From NCBI RefSeq assembly GCF_963678635.1, contig NC_087070.1, forward strand, positions 32,155,704-32,219,703: a stretch of 64,000 nt of DNA, in the 5' to 3' direction. The translations under genes were made by a program, and so were the position numbers. The stretch comes from Symsagittifera roscoffensis (Eukaryota; Xenacoelomorpha; Acoela; Convolutidae). The notes below the pieces were generated by a model. The model saw only the letters and a program-made list of their open reading frames with translations, was not told where the DNA came from and did not search any database. Every line of letters begins with the position of its first letter. Positions within the stretch are counted from its first letter, which is position 1. This document shows positions 34,000 through 45,480 of the stretch, piece after piece.

Positions 34000-34404
34000 T
34001 ATCGTTTGAAAAAAGTTCTTCTTATTTACTAATCTATGACCTTAGCCGTCTCAGCTTAGCCGTTATCTCCAAATAAAATGTGTCCCACAAAATCTAGCCA
34101 GTTAAGTGTATTATAAGTTAAATTATCCAAAATTTCAATATTTTTTGGTTAAAAAGTTGTGAGCCGGAAAAAAAAACGATATTCCGATTTGATAAAGGTA
34201 GCGTAATACCATCAGTTTGTAAAGTGTACGTTTCTGGGATTTTATCAACCTTTCCTGGACCCTGTTATGATTTTCTTTTTTTTTCACAATTGTTTTTCAG
34301 GCCTGTCTATATGATCTAAAAATTAGTACTTACGAGAACACTAGATAAATTACCGATTCAACACTTTTATGAAGTATTAAGGAATCAATTTATTTTTTCG
34401 ATTT

Positions 34405-34759
34405 CCATAGAAAAAATTAAAACCTGTCCACGCTCAGGACCATAATTTAATATTTTGTGCTTTGATTTTTCCTCATGTGAATCCTGCTTTTCTAACGATT
34501 GGAAAGGAAACGAAGAACTTACTGAGGCATAAAAATCAGTTAGAAATGTTTTTCTGATCACGAGGAATAACTAAAATTGAACGGCGTGTTTTTCTGTTAA
34601 TGCTGACTTGCAGCCTAATACAAGTTTTTACACTATTCCTAGAATGAAGATGGAATTAGAGTAAGTTGTCTTTAAACTCAGCGCCAATGTTTAAACTAAA
34701 ACACATGGTGCTTCTTGTTCCTTTACTAAAACTGTCAAAAGCCCGATCAACCAAATTTA
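34405..34759 (+). repeat. Direct repeat Y, copy 2
   Basis: Second copy of the 355-bp block, same orientation, separated from copy 1 by about 400 bp. Equal length and few indels suggest a fairly recent duplication. Confidence 0.75.
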
Positions 34760-35480
34760 TTGTCTGTACTGATTTTTGATTTGAATGAGTTACACTTTTT
34801 ACGGCCTGTCGACTGTGTTGTTTTAAGGAGTACCGGCGCTAATCAGATCTCGAAAATGGAATTCGTTTTAAACAGCTTTGCAAAGCTTGCAAAAAACAAA
34901 GCGTAGCAAACCAGCCTCCAGGACATACATCGAAAATCACAAAAAAAAATCAAACCTTTTCACCTGAAAAAAAAAACATTCAAAAAACTGATGTTATAGC
35001 AAATCAGTTTTGATGAATTTACACCTAATAAAGAAAAAACATTTTTCGACTGGATTATGTATTTGAAATTTTTTTGTTGGTTGAGAAATTTATGTTGTTT
35101 ATCTGGAAAAGCCGGTGTTCTTATTTGATAAAAGTAGCGGGGACTGCGTAAAACTTACCTATATTAGGTTTGTACGTAACTAATTACTAATGTCAAGGTC
35201 ATCGTTGTAGTTAGCTTAACAATCACGTAACGCCATTGGCGATGGTGTTTTCTTTGAACTCAAGTAAATTTTCTGACGTTTTGACAAAACGCGGCGTTGT
35301 TATGTGACCACGAGATTACTTTCAAGAGGTGCAGTCTTAAACGGAATCGAGCTATCGCGGCTTAGATGTATTTTGGCACATTCCCTCTCAGAAACCCCCA
35401 GTATCCTGGGAAAATTGGGCACAGCGTTTCCAATTGGTGGTCATTGCGAAAGAAGAGATAGACATAGGGTTTTTACTGGC

Positions 35481-35520
35481 AGAAAATGCACTATCAGAAA
35501 ATGCACTATCAGAAAATGCA
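35481..35520 (+). repeat. 15-bp tandem repeat, 2.7 units
   Basis: The unit 'agaaaatgcactatc' is repeated. It lies in a mildly GC-richer stretch (35300-35650) that is open in two frames but matches no family I recognise. Confidence 0.7.
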
Positions 35521-37382
35521 TACACGACGCTTGAAGTACCAGTAGGAGCGGTAGGAGTCTATTCACAGGAAGCAACCGGGGTGAAGCAGAAACAAGGCTT
35601 AAGTCAAAACTGTTCGTGTCTTTAGAAAAACAAGGCGCAAGGTGTTTCTATCAGAAGCATCCTAGATTGAGTGAAATTTCAGCGAATTATGAAAGTTTCA
35701 GCGTAGACATAAATTTCACCGAATAATGATAACTAGTGGTAGAAGCGTTCTTAAGAGAACCGAATGTTACCGAAATCGAATGTTACCCGCGGTTTATACT
35801 ATTTGGCAGAAAACAAAGGGAAACAAATTGAATGGATTAATTTTTTGTGGCACTGAGCATCTTGACTCGGGGGTGCGACTTTGGCAATAAGCACGAATCG
35901 ATTGAACGGGACGTGTTTACATTCAATAAGAGAAACGAAGACATTTGCAAGCAATTGGATATGGAAACACTCACACGGCAGATGCCCATCGCTTATTTAG
36001 ATTAGCATTTAACCAAAGAGTCTGTTGAACTTAAACTTAAGTCAATGAGAAATAAGTTCTGCAGTTCTGCTTAAATGAGAAAATAATCAATAGAAAAAAA
36101 ATTTCAGAGAAAAAAATCATGGAAATTTTGATGGATAAAAAATTGCGCTACTGAAAACATGAAACAAATATTAGTTTTCAGAGCTGCAGAAAAATCAAAG
36201 AAAAGTGCAACAAAACTTCAGAGAAAACATACCAAAATTGATGTAGAAATATCAGTAGAATTAAAATGAGTGTTCATTTTCTCATTGTGTCAATTATGAA
36301 CATCGAGAACTTTGGAGATTTTTTCAAATCCGTCTACGGCTGTAAAGTTAATTGCTTTTTCCTATCCGAATTACGGCTATAAGTGTTCTTAACTTCTATG
36401 AGGTATTTTGAAGCGGTCAAAACATCTCGTAAAAAATCACAGAATATGACATGAGTGTTTGCCATTTCGTTATGTGGTTAAAAAACATGCTAAGCGCTTA
36501 GATTTCAAGTGAATCTCGTTAAACGATGTCAAAATAGTCAGCGTACAAGTTTCGTTTTGTAAACTTTTATATTAATACTTTTCCATCACTTAGAAGAAAA
36601 AGCAATTAAGGTGGCAATTTGGTATAAAGACAATTTTATGAAAATTGGTGGTCAGAACTTAATAAATGTACACAAAAAATTACCTGCAAGACAAACAGTT
36701 ATAAATGATTATTAAAACTTACACATGCGTAAAAACAAATTATTATCAACTTGAGCAATAGACACTATAAAAGTCTTTCATTTAACGTTTTCCATTGTGA
36801 GTTTAAAAATTTGATTAAAAAAGAAAAAAAATTGAGCTACTTATTTTAGGCAATGTTAAATAGTACTAGAAAAATTTAAGGTAAAATCAATCTCACTTCC
36901 AAAAATTTTGTTCAATTTCATTAAACTTTTGAGCCATTTAGCAATTTCGAGCTGAATCTTAACCCGAGATCTAGTAACGTTGTTATTAAATAAAAAAATT
37001 TGCTTCTCATCAAAAATTAAACTAGAATGAGATCTTTGAGGAAATTGAAGTTCATGAGAAATACGAAAAACTGCTATACTTGTATAGGGGTAAGGCGTTC
37101 ACTTTGAGATCGTCAGATTGTTTATTCGGTCCTCTGCCATGACAATGATAGTGCGTGAGCACGAATTCTGGCTTTGACTTGAACTCCAGATTCAGTTCTA
37201 CCACAGATCGTTCAATTCCGGCTGCAATAGTGGTTTCATGTGAAAAACTTCGGAGTTTAAAAACTGCCTTGGATCGCAAAAAAGAGCTTCCAAACAAAAT
37301 AACTAGGTCTGGATTGAGGGAAAGTAAAAAAAAACGGACTATGTTTAGACAAGCAGCATACCTTTTCATAAATCCTCGTTAC

Positions 37383-37528
37383 GGTTACTGGCAATTTTAT
37401 GCTAGCAACAGACTTGAGTAGAAAGAATTGTCTCGTATTTTTATATTTTCATTGAGGTTTCGAAAATCTAAAATTACGAGAAAATTTTTCTACTCAAGTC
37501 TGTTTCAAGCATAAAATTGCCAGTAACC
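37383..37528. repeat. Long hairpin, 42-bp arms
   Basis: The left arm 37383-37424 and the right arm 37487-37528 are nearly perfect inverted repeats (for example 'gcaattttatgc' against 'gcataaaattgc'). The 62-nt loop also contains a shorter inverted pair (ctcgta/tacgag). It lies about 350 bp downstream of the stop codon of the receptor gene. Confidence 0.8.
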
Positions 37529-37878
37529 ATCTGATTATATTGGAACTAGTTATGACTTCGATGCCACTATTTTTGTCATTAAAAATTATTAAGAAAAAAT
37601 CTTTTTTTTACGCATGCTTATTGACTTTTTTGTTCTTCTTCCCGCGTGAACCTTTATAAAATCATTAATGCAGTCACTGCAAATTCAAGTTTATGGTTGT
37701 AAATTTATCAAAATCAACGTGAAACGATTTGAACACGGGTAAATTTGAAATCAAATATACGTATCTAAAATCAGCGAAATTTAGCTTGGGAGAGTTTAAA
37801 GACTATGGAATCATCATTTTGGGATGGAAGGTAGGGTAACGCTGGCCGCGCGCTTCAACTGTTGCTTTTAGAGTGAAT

Positions 37879-38403
37879 TTAGTCTTTGTCTCCTGATTTC
37901 TTAGCTTCTGATTTTTTTGATCCGGACTTTTTTGCTGTTGACTTCTTCGCTAAAGAAGAAGCTTTCGTTTTTTTGTCGCTTGATTTTTTGCCGCCAGATT
38001 TTTTTCCAGATTTTTTTGCTCCAGATTTTTTGTCTCCCAATTTTCCGTCTCCTAATTTTGTGTCTCCGTCAGCTTGGGTTCCGTCACCGAAATCATCCTG
38101 GCCGTCATCGGCTGCCGATTTTCCGGCATCTTCGTTTTCGGCATCTTCTTTTTTGGGCTCTTCATTTTCAACTGCCGATTTTTTGGGAGTGGTTTTGTTC
38201 GGATCTGTCAACAGAGTTCCTTCGGACGCGCAATACTCGTGGAGCTGCCATAACAAAATCGGGTTTGCGACCGCTTTGCAACCGCCTGCGACAAGAGTTA
38301 AGCCTAGGAGAACTTCGTGACTGACAATCGTCTGGTATGTGAGGGGCTTGAAAAGGATGTATAACCATCTGCTTCCACTGGCCAAAAGCAGGGCGAAGAT
38401 AAA
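37879..38403 (-). CDS. Receptor-like gene exon 6 (TM6, TM7, lysine-rich tail)
   Basis: Acceptor 'tgctttcag'. It encodes TM6 ('FIFALLLASGSRWLYILF'), TM7 with 'KAVANPILLWQL', then an acidic linker and a Lys/Ser/Ala tail reminiscent of histone H1 C-termini ('KKSGAKKSGKKSGGKKS'). Stop at 37879. Confidence 0.82.
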   Translation of the reverse strand, partial: FIFALLLASGSRWLYILFKPLTYQTIVSHEVLLGLTLVAGGCKAVANPILLWQLHEYCASEGTLLTDPNKTTPKKSAVENEEPKKEDAENEDAGKSAADDGQDDFGDGTQADGDTKLGDGKLGDKKSGAKKSGKKSGGKKSSDKKTKASSLAKKSTAKKSGSKKSEAKKSGDKD

Positions 38404-41400
38404 CTGAAAGCAAATTATAAGCGAAAGGCCAGCAAAAAAACGAGCATCTCATATGTTTATCTAAGAATACCGACTAAGCGCAAAAATTCACAAAGCTCTG
38501 AGCGCAATGAAACAGGAAGGTTGAACCTTGATAAAGATAAATGCGACTTTTTATGCATTACCGCGAGTTAGCAAGATCTAATTGGCTGCAATTTTTCCAA
38601 ATAAAGGATCTTTTTGGAGCTTCAGGAAAACTCGGAACATCGTTTTCGTCCACCAATAATATAAAAAGTGAACATAGCCAATCGAAGATTGGAAAAGAGT
38701 AATGAGCGCAAGAAAACTTTTGAATTTCGAAGAAAAATAGGTGGCCTTAAAGCTCTTTGAATTTGTAGAACAATTTATCAAGGACACTTTTTTGTTGAAA
38801 TTAACCCAATTTGAGAAAACTGGATCAATAGGCAAACTTTTATTTCGCTGGGAAATGTGATAATTAATATTTTCGAAATTAGAAGTCGATCACGTTTTTC
38901 GTGACCATTACATTTTTGCTGTTCGATAGTGGAGTTTGCCTTCCTTTTAACAATAGAAATGCACTGAACTTGAAAAGAAATCACAAATCAAACCGCGAAA
39001 AATCAAAACTCAGCGTGAACAAATTTTAAATACTTTTTCCTAAAAAAAACAAAAAAAAATCAGCATAATCTATAAGCAAAAAAAAACAGAAAAAATCAGC
39101 AAAACTATGTTCATTACTATTAATTAGATTTTCAAAATTTAGCGACCAACACGTTGATAAAATCCTAGATCTACTTCTGAGTACTAGAGCTATTTATTCA
39201 CAAATTTTCGAATGAATCTTCAACTTACGATATCTACTGTGACTTTTGTGTCAAAATCAACCCCGCCCTGATTCTTTGCTTTCTCATTTGTGTCGTCAGT
39301 TATGACCCTGAAATTTTATCATAATTATTTAAGGCTGAGCAAAAACTTAATAAATTAATTTTCGACTCACTTTTTGCGAGAATAAATCTTTCCAATTTTG
39401 TTCATCCATATTATTGTCAAGGCCAAAGGAGCAGCCAGTACTAAAACATATAATTAAAAAATTAAGACTATTAAAACCATAATTATTTTGGCATTGCTTA
39501 TTGAAAAGAAGTTTTGATTAGCGTGTAATAAAGAAGAGTGATATATCAACTCTGAAGTCCTTCAATTGTGATTCGAGCGAGTCCTTTTTATCTTAAATTA
39601 TCCTTTTTTTCCACGGTGTGACGCCAGAAGCCCGTTAATTAGCCTTCATTAATTTCAGCGCCGAAAGAGACAAAAAATATATATGTTTTTTGTTGGCAAA
39701 TTCTTCTAGCAGAAGTTTAAGTTACCCATACCCTAAACAAAATACGACAATTAGTTTTTTGTTTTAAATTTTGCAGGCCACCCTTCAAAATTCTACTGCT
39801 CTGACCGGATCATGCTGGGCTACTTTTGCAGCAATCGCATGTTCTTGTATTCTTTTAAAATTATGTAAAAATACAATTAGAATAATTGGTGGCTCACAGA
39901 AAAGAATGTGCAGGATGGCGGATCCAATGTTGCCCGAGACGTGCCCGAAGCTGTACTCGCAGTAGAACAAGGATGTGTCTTCTATTTCCAGACAGCAGAT
40001 GCAGGCCGCTATTCCAAGTATAGCCATAAAAATGGCGCTAAAACGGAGTTGACAAGGTTCAAACTAATTAGATAAATTTCTAAAACACAGAGGCGAAACA
40101 GCGCGATCAAAAAACATAAGGCCAGAAAAAATAAAATTCTCCACATATTTGAACTAATATCATTGAAAGAAAACTCGGACAACAAACAATGCTCAATGTT
40201 CGTTTGACAAAAAACCATTTGATGTATTCAATTCAGAAATCACATGTGATAAATGGGATTTTTTTTTTTCAAATTTATGTCATTACGAGGCCAAACTGTG
40301 CACTGGATAGAAAAACTGCAAACATTTTCTCCTTTTTTTTTGAAAAGTAGTTAATTACTTTCGCAAAAATGCTTACGGAAATTTTAAAAAAAGTAGCCAA
40401 CTAATTGACAATTTTATTTTTTTTCAATTACGATCAAACATTTTTTTCTAGAAATCACTAAAATTAAAAAACTTTTTTGAAAACTAACAATCAAATTGTC
40501 TTTATCATTGTCAAGATCCAAAGGGAGCAAATTTTCAAAATCAGGATAAAAGTAGAGATCAAAACTTGTCGAATTGAAAAATTTTAATAAAAACAAAACA
40601 AAAAAGAACACGACTAAGTTAAAACTAAGTTCAGTTGGTGCAAAAAAAATTTAAAATAATTGTTTAAATGATACTTGAAAGAAGTTGAATGGAATTTACC
40701 CTAAGAAAATTTAGAAAACAGTTAGAAATTTAAAATTTAAACCAACAAACAATTTGAAAAGACAACAAAAAATAAAGCCATTTAGCTGAATTGAATAAGA
40801 AAAAAACTAAATACAAAAGAAAGTTAGGTAAACTAAAGTAACTAAATACATAAGAAAGTCAAAAAAATTGACAAAAATAGCTTCCGAAGTTTCTGCAGTG
40901 CTCAAAGTTAAAAGTAAGCTAGGGTTTGCTCATAAAAAAATCTAACATTGAAGAATTTGTGATGTAAATGCTAATGCACTCAGAGAAATTGGAAAAAAAA
41001 AATTCAAAAAAATTTCAGATTTCAGAAAAAAAATCAATTTAAAAAACCTGAAGATCAAAGATGAAGTCATTCACGTTTTTTTTTTGCTCCAAATGACCTT
41101 TCATTACTCGAAAGCATATATTGCTTTTTTTAGCAAATGAATTTGAATTAAATTTATTTAAAATTAAAGGTTAAATATGAAAAATCAATTTAAAAGGACA
41201 GCAAAGTTTAAACGTTTTTCTAACAAAAAAAAACTGAACATGACCTATAAGAAAGGCAAAACACTTCGTATTTTAACAGTAAAATAGGTTTTAAAAATTA
41301 ACTGATTCTAAATTGCAAATTTGAAAACGTCATAGCAGATTTTGATTCAGGTTTATGAAGCGGAAGATTATTAAATTAGTTAAATTGACAATTTTGTGTG

Positions 41401-44043
41401 AAAGTAGCAAGAAGGTTCCGCCTCAGTAATATAAATAAACCTTTTTAGAAACTAGCAAAACAAAAAAAATAGAAATTAGAAGAAAAAAATATTCCGAGAG
41501 AGTGCTGCCTTCAAGGTGGTGAAAATGGATAGAGTTGGATAACAAACAATTTATTTTTAAAATTGTTATTACAAAGTTGTCAAACTGGATTAAATTTGAC
41601 TAAAAAAAACTAAAATTGAAAAAATAAATCTCCAAAACGTAGCCAAAATTCAGTTGGGAAAGAAAATCACCAAAATCAAGCAAATATACAGTTAAACATG
41701 ATTCAATGAAGGCAAGGAAATAGAGAAAGAAAATGATGACCAATTTTTTGGGAAATCTTTATTTGTGAAATTTAAAGAAAAAACAGACGCTCTTAAAGCT
41801 TTTTGATTTATTCAAATAACTTATTATTGACACTTTTTTCATATGTCAAACCGCAAAAAAAAACAAATCTGATCCTGAACAAATTTTCAGATTCTTCCTG
41901 AAAAAAAGGACAAAAACCGTCGAGACTGAAAACTTTTCAAAATTCAAATTATGAAATCGAAAAATGGCTTAAAACGTTTCAATATGGTACCGCATTAGTC
42001 GACCGTAAAAAGTTTTTGACGCAGTCAAAATTCCCTGAAACAAACACCCCTGCGCCATAATTTTTGTTCATTTGAATGCTGCGGACAGAAAGTTTAAAGT
42101 GAAGGTAAAGAAAACTCATTTTATTTTCAAACATTTATTTTTTTGTAAGTAATTTTTACTTCACCTCAAAGTTTTTAGAGTATTTGATTTGATTTTTTTT
42201 ACATAGATTTATTCAATTACGCACTTAGTTTCCGTGAAACTTTCTTGAATGATCTTTTTTGGCAAATTAGGACCAGTTTGAAAACATTGGGTTGCTAAAT
42301 TTTTGTCGAGAAATCTTTAAAAATAAAGAAACCTTTTTAGAAATTTTTTCAGTAAATGCCATTATTAAAAAAGAGCAAAATTTCAAAATCATGAAAAAAA
42401 ACTGAAATAGAGATCAAAATTTATCGAATAGAAAAATTTTACTCCAAACAAAAACGAAAAACAATACGATTCATTTGAAGCTAAGTTTAATTGCTGCAAT
42501 AACAATTTTCAAGAATTTGTTTACCTGATAATCGAAAAAGGCAGAATTGGTTAATTAGAAGAGCTAAATGTGTTTTACCCTTAGAGCATGTTTAATTAGC
42601 AAAATAATTAGAAACTAAAAATTAAGTAGCCAAAAATATCTACTCAATGCTCGGCAGTGCTCAAAATAAATATTAAACTAGGGTTTGATCATAAACACGT
42701 GTGACTTAGAAGAATTCTCTGACAAATTCTTGTGATCAAAATCTGGCTGCCATGACCTGTCGAATGTATATTTCTTAAGTGATTTCTTAAGTAATTTATA
42801 TTAAAGAGTCTTTCAAGTCTACTATAAAAATGCATGAGATAAACGTTAGCGTTAGAATCTCAAACGTTAGAAGTTTTTTCGAACTTGGGCATTTTTTGCT
42901 ATAGAAATCACGATACAATTGTGTTTTCCTAAACTACTACACTTGACAACCTGCAAACTTTCTTATGGTACCTAAATTGGATCGCCTAAAACTAAATCAG
43001 AAGACCCTTGTTAGTCTTATCAGAAAAATTATGTTCTATTTTTTACTCGTAAAAATTTGTGACTTGCAAATCAATGCTTGCAATCTAAAACAATTCACCT
43101 TCAATAAGAAATCAAGTCTACATAGCACAGTTGGCAAAGAAGCGGTCCAATTCTTAGCGAGATTTTTCAATAGAAATGATTGAAATTTCCAGGACCATAA
43201 TTCTGAACGAGAACTTGTTTCTGTGCTCTCCGTAACTTTCAAGAAAAATTCAATTGTCATCGTAGTTTCAAAAACTAGCGAAATTACGAAAAACTTCATG
43301 AGAAAAACCAATAATTCTCCAAAATTTATGTAATGGGAACGTTTTTCTGATTCTTTTGTTCGGAAAAAGTCAAACTGTGGGGGAAATCGAACACCAATAA
43401 AAAGTTACGACAGTCACTTTAATTCTAGGCATTCTCTAAAAAATAATGTTATAGAACTTCAGCAACTGATTCGCGATTTTTAAAATGTTGATAACTAACG
43501 CGTATATTCTTGCGTTTAAGTCCCAGTGTCTGTAACGTAATGCCTCGTCTGGTCGAGATAAGATAAATCGATATCGTCCCAAGATAAAAGTAAAGTTCCA
43601 GATACTGGCACAAGCAAAGAACCAAAAGAATGTGTCGACATATGGCAGAGCTCCGAAAGAGTAGAAAACTGAAACCGAACTTAAATGATTTTCGTTGAAT
43701 TCAAAAGATTTAGATGCAAAAGTGAATTGCATAAAAACAATCGTCTGATTGTTCCTCTAAACTATTTTTAAGCTTTTAAACACTGAATGAGGATTTTTAG
43801 ATGCATTTTATAATACTTACTTAAGCTAAAACCAGAAAAGATGTCCAGAAGGCACTGACATATAGACATTTTCACTGCCATATCATGTCTCAAATCTTCT
43901 TTTTCTCGTGTAATGACATGTAAAACTGCAGAGCTCGCAAAAAGAGCAATAGTTCCGATGCACGCACAAACTAAGCCAATGGTAAAAGAATAATTATTAC
44001 TTGAACCTGAGCATAGAACATTTTCGCTCGATACAATTTTCAT
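37879..44043 (-). CDS. Seven-transmembrane receptor-like protein, six exons, 401 residues
   Basis: Exons, read from the minus strand: 44043-43821, 43668-43500, 40037-39898, 39440-39371, 39307-39229, 38403-37879. All junctions are GT/AG and in phase. Seven hydrophobic segments: about residues 16-44, 60-84, 90-113, 126-150, 167-195, 224-243 and 252-279. TM3 ends in 'LGRYRFIL', at the DRY position of rhodopsin-type receptors but with Gly for Asp, and TM7 carries 'ANPILLW', at the NPxxY position. A Cys-bearing loop ('EDTSLFYCEYSFG') lies between TM4 and TM5, but the usual TM3 Cys is absent. The 110-residue cytoplasmic tail is acidic, then Lys/Ser-rich with repeated 'KKSG' units. A plasma-membrane G-protein-coupled receptor is inferred; ligand unknown. 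It could be a divergent class A or cAMP-receptor-like family. Confidence 0.78.
38560..39120 (+). repeat. Dispersed intronic repeat, copy in receptor gene
   Basis: It shares phrases such as 'gaaattagaagtcg(a/t)tcacg', 'caatttgagaaaa' and 'gaacaaattttaaatactttt' with stretches at 41740-41960, 48290-48720, 49480-49830 and 50600-50770, all in the same orientation. The copies are very decayed. It overlaps the introns around exon 5 and encodes nothing. Confidence 0.4.
39229..39307 (-). CDS. Receptor-like gene exon 5 (third cytoplasmic loop)
   Basis: A 79-bp exon, acceptor 'aaatttcag', donor 'gatatc|gtaagt'. It encodes the charged loop 'VITDDTNEKAKNQGGVDFDT' before TM6. Confidence 0.72.
39371..39440 (-). 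CDS. Receptor-like gene exon 4 (TM5 end)
   Basis: A 70-bp exon, acceptor 'atgttttag', donor 'aaaaa|gtgagt'. It encodes 'LAAPLALTIIWMNKIGKIYS' and a basic cluster at the membrane exit. Confidence 0.72.
39898..40037 (-). CDS. Receptor-like gene exon 3 (TM4, loop, TM5 start)
   Basis: Acceptor 'ccgttttag', donor 'ttct|gtgagc'. It encodes 'AIFMAILGIAACICCLEIED', the Cys-containing extracellular loop and the first half of TM5. The open frame continues past the donor into the intron; the donor was chosen because it gives phase 1 and joins TM5 seamlessly. Confidence 0.75.
40038..43499 (-). other. Large intron of the receptor-like gene
   Basis: About 3.5 kb of AT-rich sequence without recognisable exons. 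Around 41740-41960 there is a decayed copy of a dispersed repeat that also occurs at about 38560-39120, 48290-48720 and 49480-49830. Confidence 0.5.
43500..43668 (-). CDS. Receptor-like gene exon 2 (TM3, GRY motif)
   Basis: Acceptor 'cggtttcag', donor 'acgc|gttagt'. It encodes the end of TM2, TM3 with 'ILGRYRFILSRPDEAL', and the second cytoplasmic loop. The choice of this donor lets the protein run directly into TM4 on the next exon. Confidence 0.8.
43821..44043 (-). CDS. Receptor-like gene exon 1 (start, TM1-TM2)
   Basis: Begins at ATG 44043 with a short extracellular N-terminus ('MKIVSSENVLCSGSSNN', one Asn-Tyr-Ser glycosylation site), TM1, a charged loop ('TREKEDLRHD'), and most of TM2. 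Donor 'aagtaagt'-like, phase 1 out. There is no signal peptide, as is usual for such receptors. Confidence 0.8.
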
Positions 44044-44049
44044 AACTTT

Positions 44050-45480
44050 TCATATTCCTGTAATTTTATTTTTCTAATCGTCCATTAGTAACCAGTGGTA
44101 TCAGCTACCGCTTCGCAAATTATTAAAAAATAATATTCAGAAGTCAAACTGTGAACGAACCATTGTCAGATTTCTGACTTCTGGACATTTAAAGATCGAC
44201 ATTTATGCGCAATGGTTTTCGTTAGCATGTTTTCGGCGAATGTGAAACGTCGATATTTCAGCTCTGCAGTATTTTTTACTCGTAAGATTTCACGCCGACC
44301 TGGAAAATATTTCTTCATTGACTAAGTTTTTTATATTGTCCTAAGAAAAGTCGTTCAGCGTATCATTTATGTGTTCACCTAATAAAAAAAACTGTTCAAT
44401 GTCCAATTCTGTGCATTAATTTCTTTGGACATCAACAGCATGTTTTGATAGTTGTTTCGTAAGGTGTAAGCTGTTTTGATAAATTGGTGTACATTAAAAA
44501 CACACTGTACATTAAAAACACACTGGTTTCTGGGCTGAGGTACTTTGCGGCATTTAGTTCAAAGTTTTACCTGAAACCGTCTTCAGCGTAAAATTTACGA
44601 TTGACTGCACAAAAAAATACGGATGCCATACATGCTAGCTGACCTTTCAACCTCTTGAAAAAAAAATTGATAACAATGCTAGAAGTTTTAGGAACAGAAA
44701 ACAAAACGCATCGCAGCTGAATCAGAGAAGCTCCATTATAAACAGACTTTAAGGTATCTTAGTTGGTTTTCAAACGCATGCATGAAAGCTTGATATTTTG
44801 GAAAAATTAGCCAGGGAAGCATAAAATTTATTCTAAATTGTTTCAAGAGACCCAAAAAAAAACTCTTTCTGCAGCCAAAAAAATCGACAATTGTTTCGGA
44901 TATTTTTGTACACCCTTCACGAGAAAACACTAGATCCACCTCCTACTTTAATGGAAGTAAAAATTTTGCCTTCCGCTCCAAAATTCTCCTCCAAAGTTTG
45001 AGTATAATTAGCCTTCTGCAAAAATCAATCCAGTTGAATTTGATTTCTTACTAAAAAATTAATAAAAATTTACTCTCAAAAAACGGACCTTGTTTAGAAA
45101 AACACTCTGACTGGCATACAAAGATAGAAATTGGATTTCTCCTTGTGCGATCCCCTAGACAGATAAAATAACAGCACTATCACTTATTCTTTTTTGTAAA
45201 AGTCTGCTTTTCTGGAATTATTGAAACTTGGATCACATTAAGTGAAGGCTATCTTTTTCGAAAAAATTGTCCAAACGGCTACATTTTGTTCAATTGTTTT
45301 CGTAAAAAAATAAAGAAAGAATTGGCGGCGGACTAGTTTTAACTGCTCATCAGTCAGTGTGTATATCTCTAAATCGAAAAAATTGCTCCGTCTATATGGG
45401 GGGAATTTTTTCGATTTTAACATCTTAAGTTCAAATGGACTTTTAAAAATAAAAAATTGGGAAATTTCAATAAATTGTTT
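44050..45480. other. Intergenic DNA upstream of the receptor-like gene
   Basis: It should contain the promoter of the receptor-like gene at its low-coordinate end. No TATA element with convincing position and no other feature was identified. Confidence 0.4.

Larger units (their letters stand above)
31440..37870. other. Intergenic region between ankyrin and receptor genes
   Basis: About 6.4 kb lying past the 3' ends of both convergent genes. It contains two pairs of long direct repeats, a small 15-bp tandem array and a strong hairpin, listed separately. Near 31665-31700 a perfect Pol III B-box-like 'ggttcgaggcc' occurs, but no matching A box is clear. No gene was recognised. Confidence 0.5.

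Noticed and set aside
35304..35640. Open frames in two phases with 'LSENALSENA' repeats
   Set aside because: The repeat comes from a 15-bp tandem array. There are no splice sites in phase with any gene, and composition gives no family.
37886..38320. 144-residue plus-strand frame rich in 'DFF' and 'PDF'
   Set aside because: It is the antisense of the Lys/Ser-rich tail of the receptor-like gene.
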